Below are positions 10,446-20,107 of a stretch of 43,875 bases of DNA, one piece after another; the stretch's first letter is position 1, and the number at the start of each line of letters is the position of its first letter. A program made the position numbers and the translations under genes. The notes below the pieces were generated by a model. It did not search any database. It saw only the letters and a list, made by a program, of their open reading frames with translations, and was not told the DNA's origin. Origin of the DNA: Perkinsus olseni (lineage: Eukaryota; Perkinsozoa; Perkinsida; Perkinsidae). Where the stretch lies: assembly GCA_013115135.1 (NCBI GenBank), contig JABANP010000444.1, positions 1 to 43,875 of the forward strand, in the 5' to 3' direction.

Positions 10446-11340
10446 TTATCGGGTAGGACCTTGGGGTATCTCTATGTCCTCCTTTATGTAGTTAATGGGG
10501 ATGTTCAAGTTGAGCAAGGGAGGGATGCCGAAAGTCACCTTGCCACCTCCTCTGAGAGACCATCTGCTGTCGTTGCCCTTGATGCTATTCAGAGTTAACT
10601 GTAGAGAAGCAGCAACGCTTCCGAACTGCACAGGTCTCGAGATTTCTGCCGCTACGTTGAAGCCGACATCCACAGGTTTCTTGGCGTAAACGTAGCTAGT
10701 TTCCACTGGACCATTCTCTAAGTCCAAGATCTCATAATTGAAGGCGTAGAACTTTATGTGAGGCTCAGCTACGAATGTGTTCTGCAAGGTACCAAGCATA
10801 CCGGGATTAGGCGACTGCATATCGTAGGTCTTCAGATAGATGGCTGCCGCAGCGTGCGACTTCTTGCCAACCAACATCAGCTCCGCTTCGCCGCCCACCT
10901 GAGCTTCTAGGTCTTGAGCGTCTTTCCCCTCGAACTCAGCAGTGAGGCCGATAACGGTGTTGTCCTTGGGGTCGTTGATATCGAAGAAGTCGACTACGGC
11001 GTGACAGACCGTCCTTGCCATTTTGAGTGCGATTGCCGTGGAAACAGTAGGAGTAGTTCGCCGGCCTTTCCAGTGGGGTACAATTAGGTGGGAATGCGAA
11101 GCCTCCATCAGCCGAGATCGATGCTAGCTGGGGGCCAGCGCTGAACGAGGCAACTCGCTTCTCATCCATTTTAACAAAGTAGGCTTCTAGCGTCTTCAAG
11201 GCATTGATCAGCTCTGGTGTCACCTCCCAATCATTGATATTAGCAGACGGGAGGCGTCCCGGGAAGTTATCGAGGCTGTTTACGATTGCTTCGGCGAGCG
11301 GAAGGAGAGCTAGAAGGGCGACGGACCAACCGAAGAGCAT
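10446..11340 (-). pseudogene. Secreted protein, family A, copy 2, frameshifted
   Basis: The start ATG at 11340 opens a signal peptide (WSVALLALLPLAEA) nearly identical to copy 1. Near 10998-11015 two single-base deletions relative to copy 1 (gacgg for gagagg, cgcc for ccgcc) change the frame. The second part, in the other frame from about 11000 to the stop at 10446, reads VVDFFDINDPKDNTVIG, then AQVGGEAELMLVGKKSHA and ends NLNIPINYIKEDIEIPQG. The C-terminal half is rich in alternating beta-type sequence and keeps a good frame, so the break may be recent or a sequencing error. If repaired by RNA or assembly evidence, the protein would be about 280 residues and exported. Confidence 0.65.
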
Positions 11341-11359
11341 CTTTGAGGATTCGAGCAAA

Positions 11360-11985
11360 CCTTACAGGGGTAACTGAGGATCGCTGGCTAGCGATGTACT
11401 TCGCTATACTGTATAGCGTCATGTGTGGCGTTATATAGCACGTATACTCTCGCACGCGAGTGCACGATGTGCACTATAACTCGGTACAGTGTGGCCATTT
11501 GAGACGAGGCTCAAAGAGAGGTAAAATTGGACTGGATGGGAGCTATGCAATAATGTGATTGGCAGATCACTGAGCTAACCTTAGTGTAGCACGTATACTC
11601 ATGCGCGCGAGTGCAAAGCGTATAGTAAGGTCAGATGGTTATCTGAGACTAGCGATACGCAGCAGCAGTGAAGGTAAGTGTAGCGGTGATAGTCTGACCG
11701 CTGAATAGTACTCAACCTGGCTGTAGCTGTTACATAGCGTATACTACAGTCGTCACTATGTTGTCTCTATAGTGCAGATGCCTGCACTAAAGACGAGTAC
11801 ACGCTACGCGACAGCCGCCAACCAGTTCAGTACTAGAGGCACTACGCTAGGCTAGAACCTGCGCTAGGCTAGAACTTACGATAGACTGAAACTCACGAAA
11901 GGCTGGAACTTACGAGTCGTAAGTTACGATCACAGCCTCGTTGAACTCAATGAGTTCTCGAATGACTGTCGTGTAACTGCCCGTC
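11360..11985. repeat. Dispersed repeats, counterpart of 541-1005
   Basis: The segment matches the region upstream of copy 1: tagcacgtatactctcgcac here and tagcacgtatacttttgccc there, then gttgaactcaatgagttctc at 11940 and gttgaactcacggagttctc at 961. Homology stops near 11985, where about 2.6 kb of unrelated DNA begins in this unit. Confidence 0.6.
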
Positions 11986-12254
11986 AAACGTCGCTGTGCT
12001 CGGTTGCTCGCAGGTTGCTTGCACAGTAGTGGGCGTTGGGACAGCTAATGTCGAGGGACAACGGTGTCTGTGTATTGACGGGGTGTCCCCCTCCCCTAGG
12101 TGTCGCAGTCCGGAAAGGAATGCCTGTGGAGCAACACGCATCTGGCGTAGTACGGGGGGGAGGGTGGGTTAGAGCTGTATTACTGAACCACATCACCCCC
12201 TTTGATGAACCCTACCATTGATCGTGTACAGTAACGGCTCGTTTTTGGGTTTAG

Positions 12255-13228
12255 CTAATGTTGTGGTAGTCTGTACGTGTGCACACTTGCAACCTGCGCG
12301 CGCCCTGTTTGACGAAGTCCAATAAATTGAACGATTATCGTTGCTGTGCTCGGTTGCTCGACAGCAGTAAGCGTTGGGAGAGCTGTGCGACACACAAGGG
12401 AGCGGGACAAGACTTCAAGTCTTGACTTGGTCTCAGACTTGGGACTCCTGATGTACGGGCAGGCGACTTCCTTGACAACCAAATCAGTCGTTTTGGTGTC
12501 ATGTAGCTCGACGCGGGTGACGAAGTTGCAGGAATCAGTAGCTTCAAGAGGAGAGATGTGGTCAGCCTTCAAGTTGATAACTTCGCAAAGGCGGGCGACC
12601 AAGCCCGTCGTACAGAGAGCTATACCGCGGAGGGAAGCCTTTGTCGACTTAGGGACAGCGTGTAAAGCTACAGTATCAAAGCTTGGAGGGCGGCATGAGA
12701 TATTGGTGTAGCTTGTTTGGGGCCGTCGTTTCGTTTAGCTGTCTTGTCGATACCATGTAGAGCTCGCCGCACAGAATCTTATTCAGTATCATAAAGCTTG
12801 GCGAAACCACGTAAACTATGTTCTGAGACTCTGAACATAGTTTACGTGGAGTTCGGGTTGCCAATACACTCAGAATCTGAGTGTATTCGCAACCCGAACT
12901 CCCATTCGAAAGTACATCTCGGCAATACAGTATTGCCGAGATGTACTTCCGAATGGTCTTGGCGGGGAAGCCTGGATCACGGAGATATCTCATATATGTT
13001 TGAAGGCGGTCTGCAGTTGCGGGGAAGGTCGTGATGGTGAGGTAGTATTTGACAGAGACCGCATATTGTCGCAGAGTAGAAGGTCGGAGAGAGGCCTGCT
13101 GTAGTCGCTGTTTGGCAAACAGTGTTTGCCTGATATCTCGTCGGCCGAGCCACTGGGAGGTTGAGTAGCTTTCCATTGACATAAAGTTTGATGGATGTCT
13201 CCTGGGTGCCACCCACTGGGTGGGGCAT
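12255..13228 (-). pseudogene. Relic of a tyrosine-recombinase transposon (Crypton- or DIRS-like)
   Basis: On the minus strand the first frame (13212-12676) has an N-terminal core-binding-like region: LRPSTLRQYAVSVKYYL, then PATADRLQTYMRYL and GFPAKTIRKYISAIL. After a one-base shift near 12676 the next frame reads ALHAVPKSTKASLRGIAL and then GLVARLCEVINLKADHI. That fits the A-R-x-x-E box that carries the first catalytic arginine of tyrosine recombinases. An HDTKTTDLVV stretch with a candidate lysine follows. The H-x-x-R and tyrosine boxes are absent, so the element is truncated. Three consecutive hairpins lie inside the coding part (12807-12956). Crypton versus DIRS cannot be decided. The surrounding 11986-14580 has no counterpart in unit 1 and may be the inserted element with its flanks. 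A block near 11990 repeats in direct orientation near 12345. Confidence 0.5.
12807..12956. repeat. Three back-to-back hairpins
   Basis: 12807-12849: 17-bp perfect arms, 9-nt loop. 12850-12900: 25-bp arms, one mismatch, 1-nt loop. 12902-12956: 27-bp arms, one mismatch, 1-nt loop. They are adjacent, together 150 bp, inside the tyrosine-recombinase frame, which stays open through all three. Confidence 0.9.
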
Positions 13229-14584
13229 AAGAGAGGAGGAGATACCTGCAGGTAACTTATACGAGAGCTTTCAAATACTTTAGTTGAACTCGGGAGATGT
13301 AACGGTATATGGGGAATGTGTTAGTAAGTATGTTGGATACACCACCGATGGAAGTCGGCAGGATTCATGACAACGAAATCCAGGGTGGCCGATCTTTCAT
13401 TCTTTCATTCTTTCCTTCAGAAAGAAAGGCTATTTTTCCTCCGCTGGGCAACCAATGGTTGCCCAGCGGGGAAGGCGTCTCCTTATGGTTGCCAAGGAGG
13501 TTTCACGGGACCGCTGTGAGAAGTGATTCTCACGAACGCGTATTCAGCAGCTCATCCGGTACCGATGGTTCCGTTTTGTCGAGTCAATCAATATGAGTGC
13601 CACCGATGATTCCACGTTGAAAAAGTATACTAAAATCATAATTTTTGATGCCCTATGCCTCACGATTACTCCTCCAATTGAGAATCTCCATGTTGCGTTT
13701 CAGTGACTGCAGAGTCCAAGTGACCGCGGAGAGTGAAGGAACGCTTGCAGTTCACCTCTTAAGCAGAGCTCCTCAAGACCGGCCCCCTGCAGTGTTCACC
13801 AGGAAGTGTGGAAGGCCGCTCGAACCTATTGGATCCATTCCCCTTGCTTGCGAATCGCTCCTTAGCGAAAAATTTTCTATTTTGCCTATTTTTCCTATTT
13901 TTCTATATTATTCAGCAGGAAAAATAGGCCGAAGTAAAGAATGTCTATTTTTCCTTCCACCGGCCACCCTGGACGAAATCACATCTGGGTACGTAGAAAT
14001 AATGCTAGCGCAATGGCAGTCACCTCCAAGAAGACTGTGCTGGCGCATGGGGGGGGGGGTGTGGGAAGATGTTCGACCACTCTTGACGAAGGGCTGTGAC
14101 AGGTAGCCGGAAGAGGAAGGACTCGGAAGAGTGCGTGAGGACCACCGCGGCGAGGGCAGACACGCTGGCGTCGGAGACCAAGACATCGTAGATGACAGGA
14201 GGTACGCGAGGTCGGATAGACGTCGATAGGCGGGAAGGTATGGTCGTCAGCGGCTGACGACCATACCTGGTGCTGACGGTCAGCCAACACTGCAGTACGA
14301 GGGAGAACGAGAATGTGAGTTGAATACCGTTGATGAGTCGGCCTCGTCTGCTCCGTCTCGTAGAGAGGACCCGCTGGACAGCATACAAACTTTGTACCGT
14401 GGCTCCGGCGGAGCCGCTCCGCACCTATCTATGTCCTTTGTATTACAAAATTACAAGAGCCATAGGTGGGAATCCAAACCTTGAAGTGAGTAGAGTCTGT
14501 TTGAAATATGGTATCAATACTATAACCGATGAAGTTGCCATTGTGGTGGAAGGTACACTTGTGCCTTGAAAAGCCGAATCCCAT
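13229..14584. other. No gene seen; two perfect hairpins
   Basis: 13441-13469 is a 14-bp perfect hairpin (ccgctgggcaacca arm). 14236-14268 is a 16-bp perfect hairpin with a single loop base (aggtatggtcgtcagc arm). 13868-13930 is a low-complexity run of tttttccta type with an inverted echo. A g-run lies at 14048-14059. The open frames here are shadows of these structures. Confidence 0.5.
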
Positions 14585-14772
14585 ACTTACGAAAAGTTCG
14601 TTATTGTCGATTTATCCGACGCATGCGACACCCGGCATGAAGATACCAGTGAGGTGAACAGTATAGCGGCCTACCTGCAGCTGCAGGAGGGTTTCTCCTG
14701 TTCAATTCCCAACGATCAAAGCAACCCTTCGTCTCCGGCTGACATCATTCCGATAGTTACGATACTCTGACT
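14585..14772 (+). pseudogene. Remnant of the filamin-repeat gene in unit 2
   Basis: 14585-14735 matches 4170-4315 (KFVIVDL-type filamin strand and the AYLQLQEG block). It then jumps to the sequence of 5611-5649 including the final stop. About 1.3 kb is deleted between. The DAYGN codons are changed. An extra 37-nt palindromic segment follows at about 14769-14806. Confidence 0.8.
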
Positions 14773-15018
14773 CAGAGTGGTGATCTGAGTGACCTCAGAG
14801 TCTCTGAGGCCTCAACACATAGATGATCACCTTTCTGCAGATCGCAGTAGGATTGTATTGTGGTGAAAGCATTTGTGATGTTGCTTCCCTGCACGAATCA
14901 TCGTTTGAGCTTCAAGTGTCTGGAAGGATAATGTTGCTACGGCATGAGCGACGCCGGTTCCGCCGGAAGAGTTCCGGTGTCGAGTTTTATTCCCAGTTTC
15001 TCTTCGAGTTAAGTGAGG

Positions 15019-16176
15019 ATGGATCTCAGCATTCGTCCAATCTTCGTTTACGGAACGCTCATGTCGGCGGAGGTCCGGTCGAGTCTAGCCACCGCCACTT
15101 CATCGTCTGTGGTGTTTCAGCTGCGTTCGGCGTTACTCGGCCGCGAAGTCCCTTGTTGTACAGGGGTACTTCCAGCCTCTGCGGGTTATCGGAGGTCAGT
15201 CCGTTTTTTGAGCTCCCAAGTGAAATAGTGAAAATTCACACAAACTCCGCTTTTCGTGACACAAACCCCGAACGGCCGCTGCCACGCAAAAAAGTCATTT
15301 TCTCGTGAGTTGCTGCAACTGAATCCCACGCTGTGAGAAATGGATATATCACTACGCGAAAGATCGTGAAGGTTCATCCTTATTATGCCGGGTTCTATAT
15401 CACGATCATATGATCGACCATCCATTATCAGATTGTTTTTGGGCCTTACAGTCTTCTCGCGTACTACACTTCTTCTCACGATCAGATTAACTGTCAACGG
15501 AGAGGGTTATCCGGCATTAATCAGGGAAACGCAAGGCGAAGGGCAGGCAATAGTCGGACAGTTGCTGAGTGCTCTCACTGCAGACGATTTGAAGCTTATC
15601 GTCGAGTACGAAGGCGACGAGTAAGCCCCTACTTGAGCGACTCTTCGGATGCTTCCGCTAGCTGTTTCCGCCGGAAACAGCTAGGAACCTTCCCGGTAGA
15701 CTCTGCGACGATCTCATCGCATTACCTTTTTTATAAGCTCCCCCTCTTGTGTTACAGTCCTACTCTCCAATACACGTTCAGATCTTCCTCATCCTCACGA
15801 CTCGGCTGAGACTTAGTTCCTTCGTTTCGCGAACAGGTACTTCGTTTCGACGATTAAGGTGATGGGCAGCGAGTCGGTAGAAGTCGAAGCTGCAGTTTTT
15901 TTATGGAAGGAAGGCCTACGCTCTCGGTTGGGCCACCAGGGTAAGTCGACCTCAGAGGACGTGTGGAAAAGGTTGGCTAATTCGAGTTCCCCACTAGAGA
16001 GTCTGGGCGTGTTCAATGAACCAACCGCATTTTACGTGTGGAAATCAATTCTCAAACCTATCTACGGTTTCAAAATCCGTTTATTGATCGGCAGTTCAAC
16101 CGTGCATGAGTTTCGAGTGACCTCGCTGATTTGCTGTAAGATGGGCGGTGCTGTTGGCGTTCATTCCCCACACTAG
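15019..16176 (+). CDS. Gamma-glutamylcyclotransferase-like (GGCT/AIG2 fold) protein, copy 2
   Basis: The exon structure equals copy 1: 15019-15194, 15486-15620 and 15837-16176, with introns of 291 and 216 nt and total coding length 651 nt (216 residues). FVYGTLM, GYRRLTVNGEGYPALI, YEGDEYF and the VEAAV-x-LWKE strand are all kept, and every junction stays in phase. Differences from copy 1 in the core are few and mostly conservative (for example D for E in LTADDL). The C-terminus differs: this copy ends GGAVGVHSPH because it keeps about 190 bp that unit 1 lacks after the conserved SLIC codons. Two intact copies next to two decayed neighbours suggest the GGCT function is retained. Intron 1 lacks the left arm of the palindrome seen in copy 1. 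Confidence 0.72.
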
Positions 16177-16391
16177 ACACTGTCGACATAATGCAACTAT
16201 CACAGTTGGCAGCAACAGAGAGCGATAACAATGGGAACACCGTCGGGTACAGGATATAGCCTTCAGCTATAATCGATCAAGCCGCGCAAGATACGGCGAA
16301 TGAGTGGTCATGGCGACTACACCGAGGCATCGCTTGCAGCTGTCAACGATTGATGCGTTAAGATCCCTGTTGTTGACTCCCAGTCTTATCC

Positions 16392-16800
16392 GTGGGTAGA
16401 TCAACGTTATCGTATGGTCACTGCACCCTTGCAAGCTCCTTTAAACCCTCAGGCATGCCATGGGACTTCTCTGAATGGCTCACGATGGGTTTGGAAGAGG
16501 CCGTCGCCGAGGCAGGTTCTGTTCGCTCCAAGCATGTAACTGACAAGGCAGTGAGTTCTATCTGCGTTGACTGGCGAGCTAGAGCCAGAGTTCGACTCCT
16601 CAGGAGCAGCGTTCGCGCTTGGCGGCCAGAGTTGATGACGAGATCGGAGAAGTTATCAAATGCGGACTCAGGAAAGCCAGCTTGGGACGACGAGCACTAC
16701 CTCCTACTTTCCCGGATAGCCCTGGCACGCGAGAGAGAATCTCTCTGAGAGATGCAGATTCTCGAGTCGGGAACTATGACAAACCGTGAAGGGAGCGATG
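16392..16800 (+). pseudogene. Copy 2 of the unrecognised coding-like fragment
   Basis: Counterpart of 7181-7539. It keeps WDFSEWLTMGLEEAVAEA and, in the shifted frame, GKPAWDDEHYLLLSRIAL. An extra aatctctctgag near 16738 makes a local palindrome and a premature stop. Two palindromic inserts of unit 1 (near 7166 and 7200) are absent here. Confidence 0.35.
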
Positions 16801-17036
16801 TTTCCCAATACCGACTTTCATTAAAAGTCTTCCAAGTTCTCTCAAGAGGTGTCGAGTTCTTGTGACACACAAATCCCAGTGTTGGTGATGAGGACTCCCT
16901 CGCGAATCCAACGACGAATGATATGTTGAAACCTCTGATCTGCGAGTCAAACTCGCCGAGTTTGGGAGGGGAAGATGCCGCTGGCCATAGGACGGAGTCC
17001 GAAACACGAGTATGTATAGCGGCGGCATAGAAACCT

Positions 17037-17091
17037 CCAACGAGATGGTGGGTATAGTTGAGTAACTCAACTATACCCACCATCTCGTTGG
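17037..17091. repeat. Perfect 26-bp hairpin
   Basis: Arms ccaacgagatggtgggtata (plus gttgag) and its exact complement, with a 3-nt loop. It ends where the tRNA-like sequence begins. Confidence 0.95.
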
Positions 17092-17170
17092 TGGTTAGCT
17101 CAACTCGAGTTGGTAGAGCTCCCGATTTTCATGACGATGGCCGCAGGTTCAAACCTACACTGTAGGTCCT
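17090..17170 (+). other. tRNA-like sequence (SINE head or tRNA pseudogene)
   Basis: It contains a D-arm/A-box-like ttagctcaa...gttggtagagctc and a T-arm/B-box-like ggttcaaacc at the right spacing. The D loop is expanded by the palindrome aactcgagtt, and the T stem pairs poorly, so a working tRNA is unlikely. Confidence 0.45.
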
Positions 17171-18008
17171 ACAGTAGACAATACCACCGGTCAAACCTCA
17201 CACATTTCGCTTCGCGCTTCGCTGAACCCGGCCTTGCCATTTTGCTGATTGTCTCGACACTTTGGGCGTTGGATACGTTATCGCCGAGCTTTTGCGTAGC
17301 AGCATCACAGGTGAAAAGAAGCGACACTCAGTGAGATTCTGTCAAGCCGTTCGTCCTGGAGGCGACATCACACGTGAAAAGAGAACGTCGTCTGAGTGGA
17401 TCCTGAAGGGTGATCTTATCCTTCCTTTGGCTGTGACCACCTAAAGGTTGCCGAACGGTCATTTACGCATGACTAAGGAGTCATTCGTGAGGTTGGAACC
17501 TTGCAATTTCAGTCTTGAGGCTTATAATCCTCCTTAGGTTGGTATTTATGATTCAGGATCTTGATGTACTCCTGTCTTCTATCTATCGGGCCTTGATTAA
17601 GGAAAGGATAGAATGCGCTGGGATGTTGCGCACTTCGTGTATATGCGTGCTTAAGCAGATCTACAGCTAATAAGCGCTCGCTAACCAGTGGTTAGTAACC
17701 ACTAAAGCTAAGGCCCCTCACGGTTGTGTTAACTTAATCTGAGCACTAGAGTTGCCACTCGCTCACACACGACACAAACCCTACAACAGGCTCGTTGATA
17801 AAGTTGACTAGTAAAACGGCCATTGCCCGGCCCGGGCAAAACACGCGTGCACCGCAGTATCACGCGAACACATGGAGTGCTGAAGGAGGCGGATTTATAT
17901 CGGTCGCCGATGGTTATCTACGTCCAGAATTGATGATCGTCAAAAATAGAAGACTGACCCACATCATCAAGACTTCACGGTGAAGTACTCAGCCACCGTG
18001 ATGACCAC

Positions 18009-18467
18009 TCACGCTCGGCACAATGGTGGGCACGAGGTGGGCACATAGGGACCGCTAGGGGCACCGTTTCCCCCGTTACCCCCATCGCCACCGCCGTTGC
18101 TGCCACCGTTGCCACCAGGACCTCCGTTCCCGCCAGCACTATTGGCGTTACCTCTCCCGCCATTACCGCCAGCGCCACCATTACCGCCAGGACCGAAGTG
18201 GCCGCCATTACCGCCATTACCACCAGCACCACCGTTGCCGCCTTGAAGGAGGCGGAGAATATCGCTCGACAGAATACGGCCGGTGTAGTGATGCAGAGCA
18301 CCGACGGCGGAATCGTCATCTAACAAGTAGCCCTTCCTCGCGTCGCCATCCTGGACAGCCAGGGAATTGAACTTTCCCACAGCGATGTCCTGACGATAAT
18401 CGTCTTGAATGGCAATGACAAGAGAGATGATTTGCAGCACAGCCACGAAGGGGGAGTTCATCTGCAT
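18009..18467 (-). CDS. Secreted glycine-rich protein
   Basis: A 152-residue frame starts at the ATG at 18467; a second in-frame ATG is two codons on. Residues 4-21 form a signal peptide (PFVAVLQIISLVIAIQ). A neutral region with DDYRQDIAVGKFNSLAVQD and RILSSDILRLL follows. Residues 75-140 are almost only glycine and asparagine in GGNGG units (about ten), with GP, GA and GR spacers. The tail is VPTSCPPLCRA, with two cysteines. Such proteins are usually structural parts of a wall or matrix; that role is inferred from composition only. No paralogue is in the window. The stop is at 18009-18011. Single-exon as read. Confidence 0.65.
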   Translation of the reverse strand: MQMNSPFVAVLQIISLVIAIQDDYRQDIAVGKFNSLAVQDGDARKGYLLDDDSAVGALHHYTGRILSSDILRLLQGGNGGAGGNGGNGGHFGPGGNGGAGGNGGRGNANSAGGNGGPGGNGGSNGGGDGGNGGNGAPSGPYVPTSCPPLCRA

Positions 18468-18469
18468 GT

Positions 18470-20107
18470 GAAAATCCAGAACCTGATAGTATACTCGTCA
18501 AAACCCTAATGAAGGTAGAAGTTTAATCAGTTCCTGAGCGATTGGAGACTCCAGGTTGGAGGTAATTCCAGGTACATGAGAATCGACCGTAGCGGGAGTG
18601 GCACTATGTACCTTACGTAATGTAGTACATTGAATGTACGTACTCGACAAAATGTGTAGCTGTCGTTCGGTAGATATCAGACCGAGACCTCTTCTTGAAG
18701 TGGGACAAAGGAAACTTACATGCCGAGGATTGGACCGTTCCAACCTCCGTTGAATAGATCACGGCACGCTATGCTATAGCCCCTTTAGCCTGGCTATAGC
18801 GGCTATATACAGGCCACGCACATGCACTCGACGCAACTGGTCACAGCGCTCGTATTAACCGAAACGATGTTTTGATGATTTGAAGCGATATGAGATGGTC
18901 CTAGTGCAATGCCAAGAGCATGAGAGGGCTGTGCGTGCAGCACTTGCTGCTCGAAATGGTGAACATGATGAGATGTACGGAGATAACACTGGGAGACACC
19001 GGCGAGCCACGCTATGGGACACTGCTAGGCTAGTAGTACTAGCCCCGTTCGCCTACAGGATATCTGGCCCAGGCTCATCGGGGGTCTTAAATTATCCACA
19101 TCGACTCTTATTCTGCTCAGTCAAGCTCAGTACCACTACCACTGCGACGCAAGTCCACGTGACCGCGAGCTGGAGCACTGATCGAAGACCAATGTACGAC
19201 CGGAAAAGCAGGGAGGTTGTCCCCGGGACATCTCCCTCGACCAGCTTCGTCACCGTGCGACCCGCACAAACCCTGCCCACGTGGCGCACGGTGTGCTGGA
19301 GTGAAGAGTAACGTGGAGGCGATGGATCAATGTGCCGCCGGGAACCAAGTATCCGAGAACACTCAATAGATTACTAATTGATTCGAAACAGGAACCCGGA
19401 GCTGACCTCGGTGCAAATTGGGCCTGCTTTGTGGCGTTGAGTGTTATAGTTACACTTTGTGTAGCACGCGTGCACGAAAAGTCCCGTGCTCACTATTGCT
19501 ATGCATATGCCTGTCATTAAGGTCAAACAATCCGCCCAACAGAGCGGGGCCGGGTTCGAACAAGCCTCAAGCGACAAGGTGCGCTACTCTCGTCGCGCGC
19601 TATCTCCTTGTGAGAGACCGGGCTCGTGATTGTATATAATCTCTCTCCGGGCTCTCGTTTGCGTTGTGGAGATATCATTAAGCATATCCTTGGATCAACC
19701 GCCCCTGTAAGAAATAATCGCTCCATGCAGAGCTGTATTTGCCTTGATGGATGCATTGCAACCCGATGAGAGCATCATGAGATTGAATTACAGTTCCACT
19801 GGTATAATTTCAATATTACGCTGTAGCTTTTCCGTTGCCGGCAACACTACTACTGTTGAAAGGCTTCCCTTGGGGGTACTACAGATCGAGATTCCCGCTC
19901 TTGGCACTCCTTTTGGTAGTAAACCGGCAATCTCTTGCCAACAATTGCTTAATCATTCCCTGGTGGAAAGAGCGAGCCGCGCGAGGACCGCTCAAACGAA
20001 GATTGGGCCGCCCAATTTGGGCGCCAGGGCTTCCGCGACGCGCGTGCTCGAGGACCAAGATCGTACATGTTTCCGTTATTCTCGACTCGCCATGATCAGC
20101 GGCTTCA
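18470..20107. other. No recognised gene
   Basis: A plus-strand frame at 18880-19311 begins MKRYEMVLVQCQEHERAVRA and looks helical for about 40 residues, but I cannot name it. A minus frame at 18498-18743 is of doubtful reality. Near 19555 ccgggttcgaac resembles a tRNA B box. Frames at 19744-20196 may belong to the 5' region of the protease gene. Confidence 0.35.

Larger units (their letters stand above)
16860..18008. other. No gene seen; hairpin and tRNA-like element
   Basis: Past 16860 the similarity to unit 1 ends. Apart from the hairpin at 17037 and the tRNA-like stretch beside it, I see only short frames on both strands. Confidence 0.4.

Noticed and set aside
13868..13930. CRISPR-like or regulatory repeat
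   Set aside because: It is a low-complexity ttttcct run without spacers; nothing in the window resembles a CRISPR array.
17090..17170. Functional tRNA
   Set aside because: Enlarged D loop and poor T stem.
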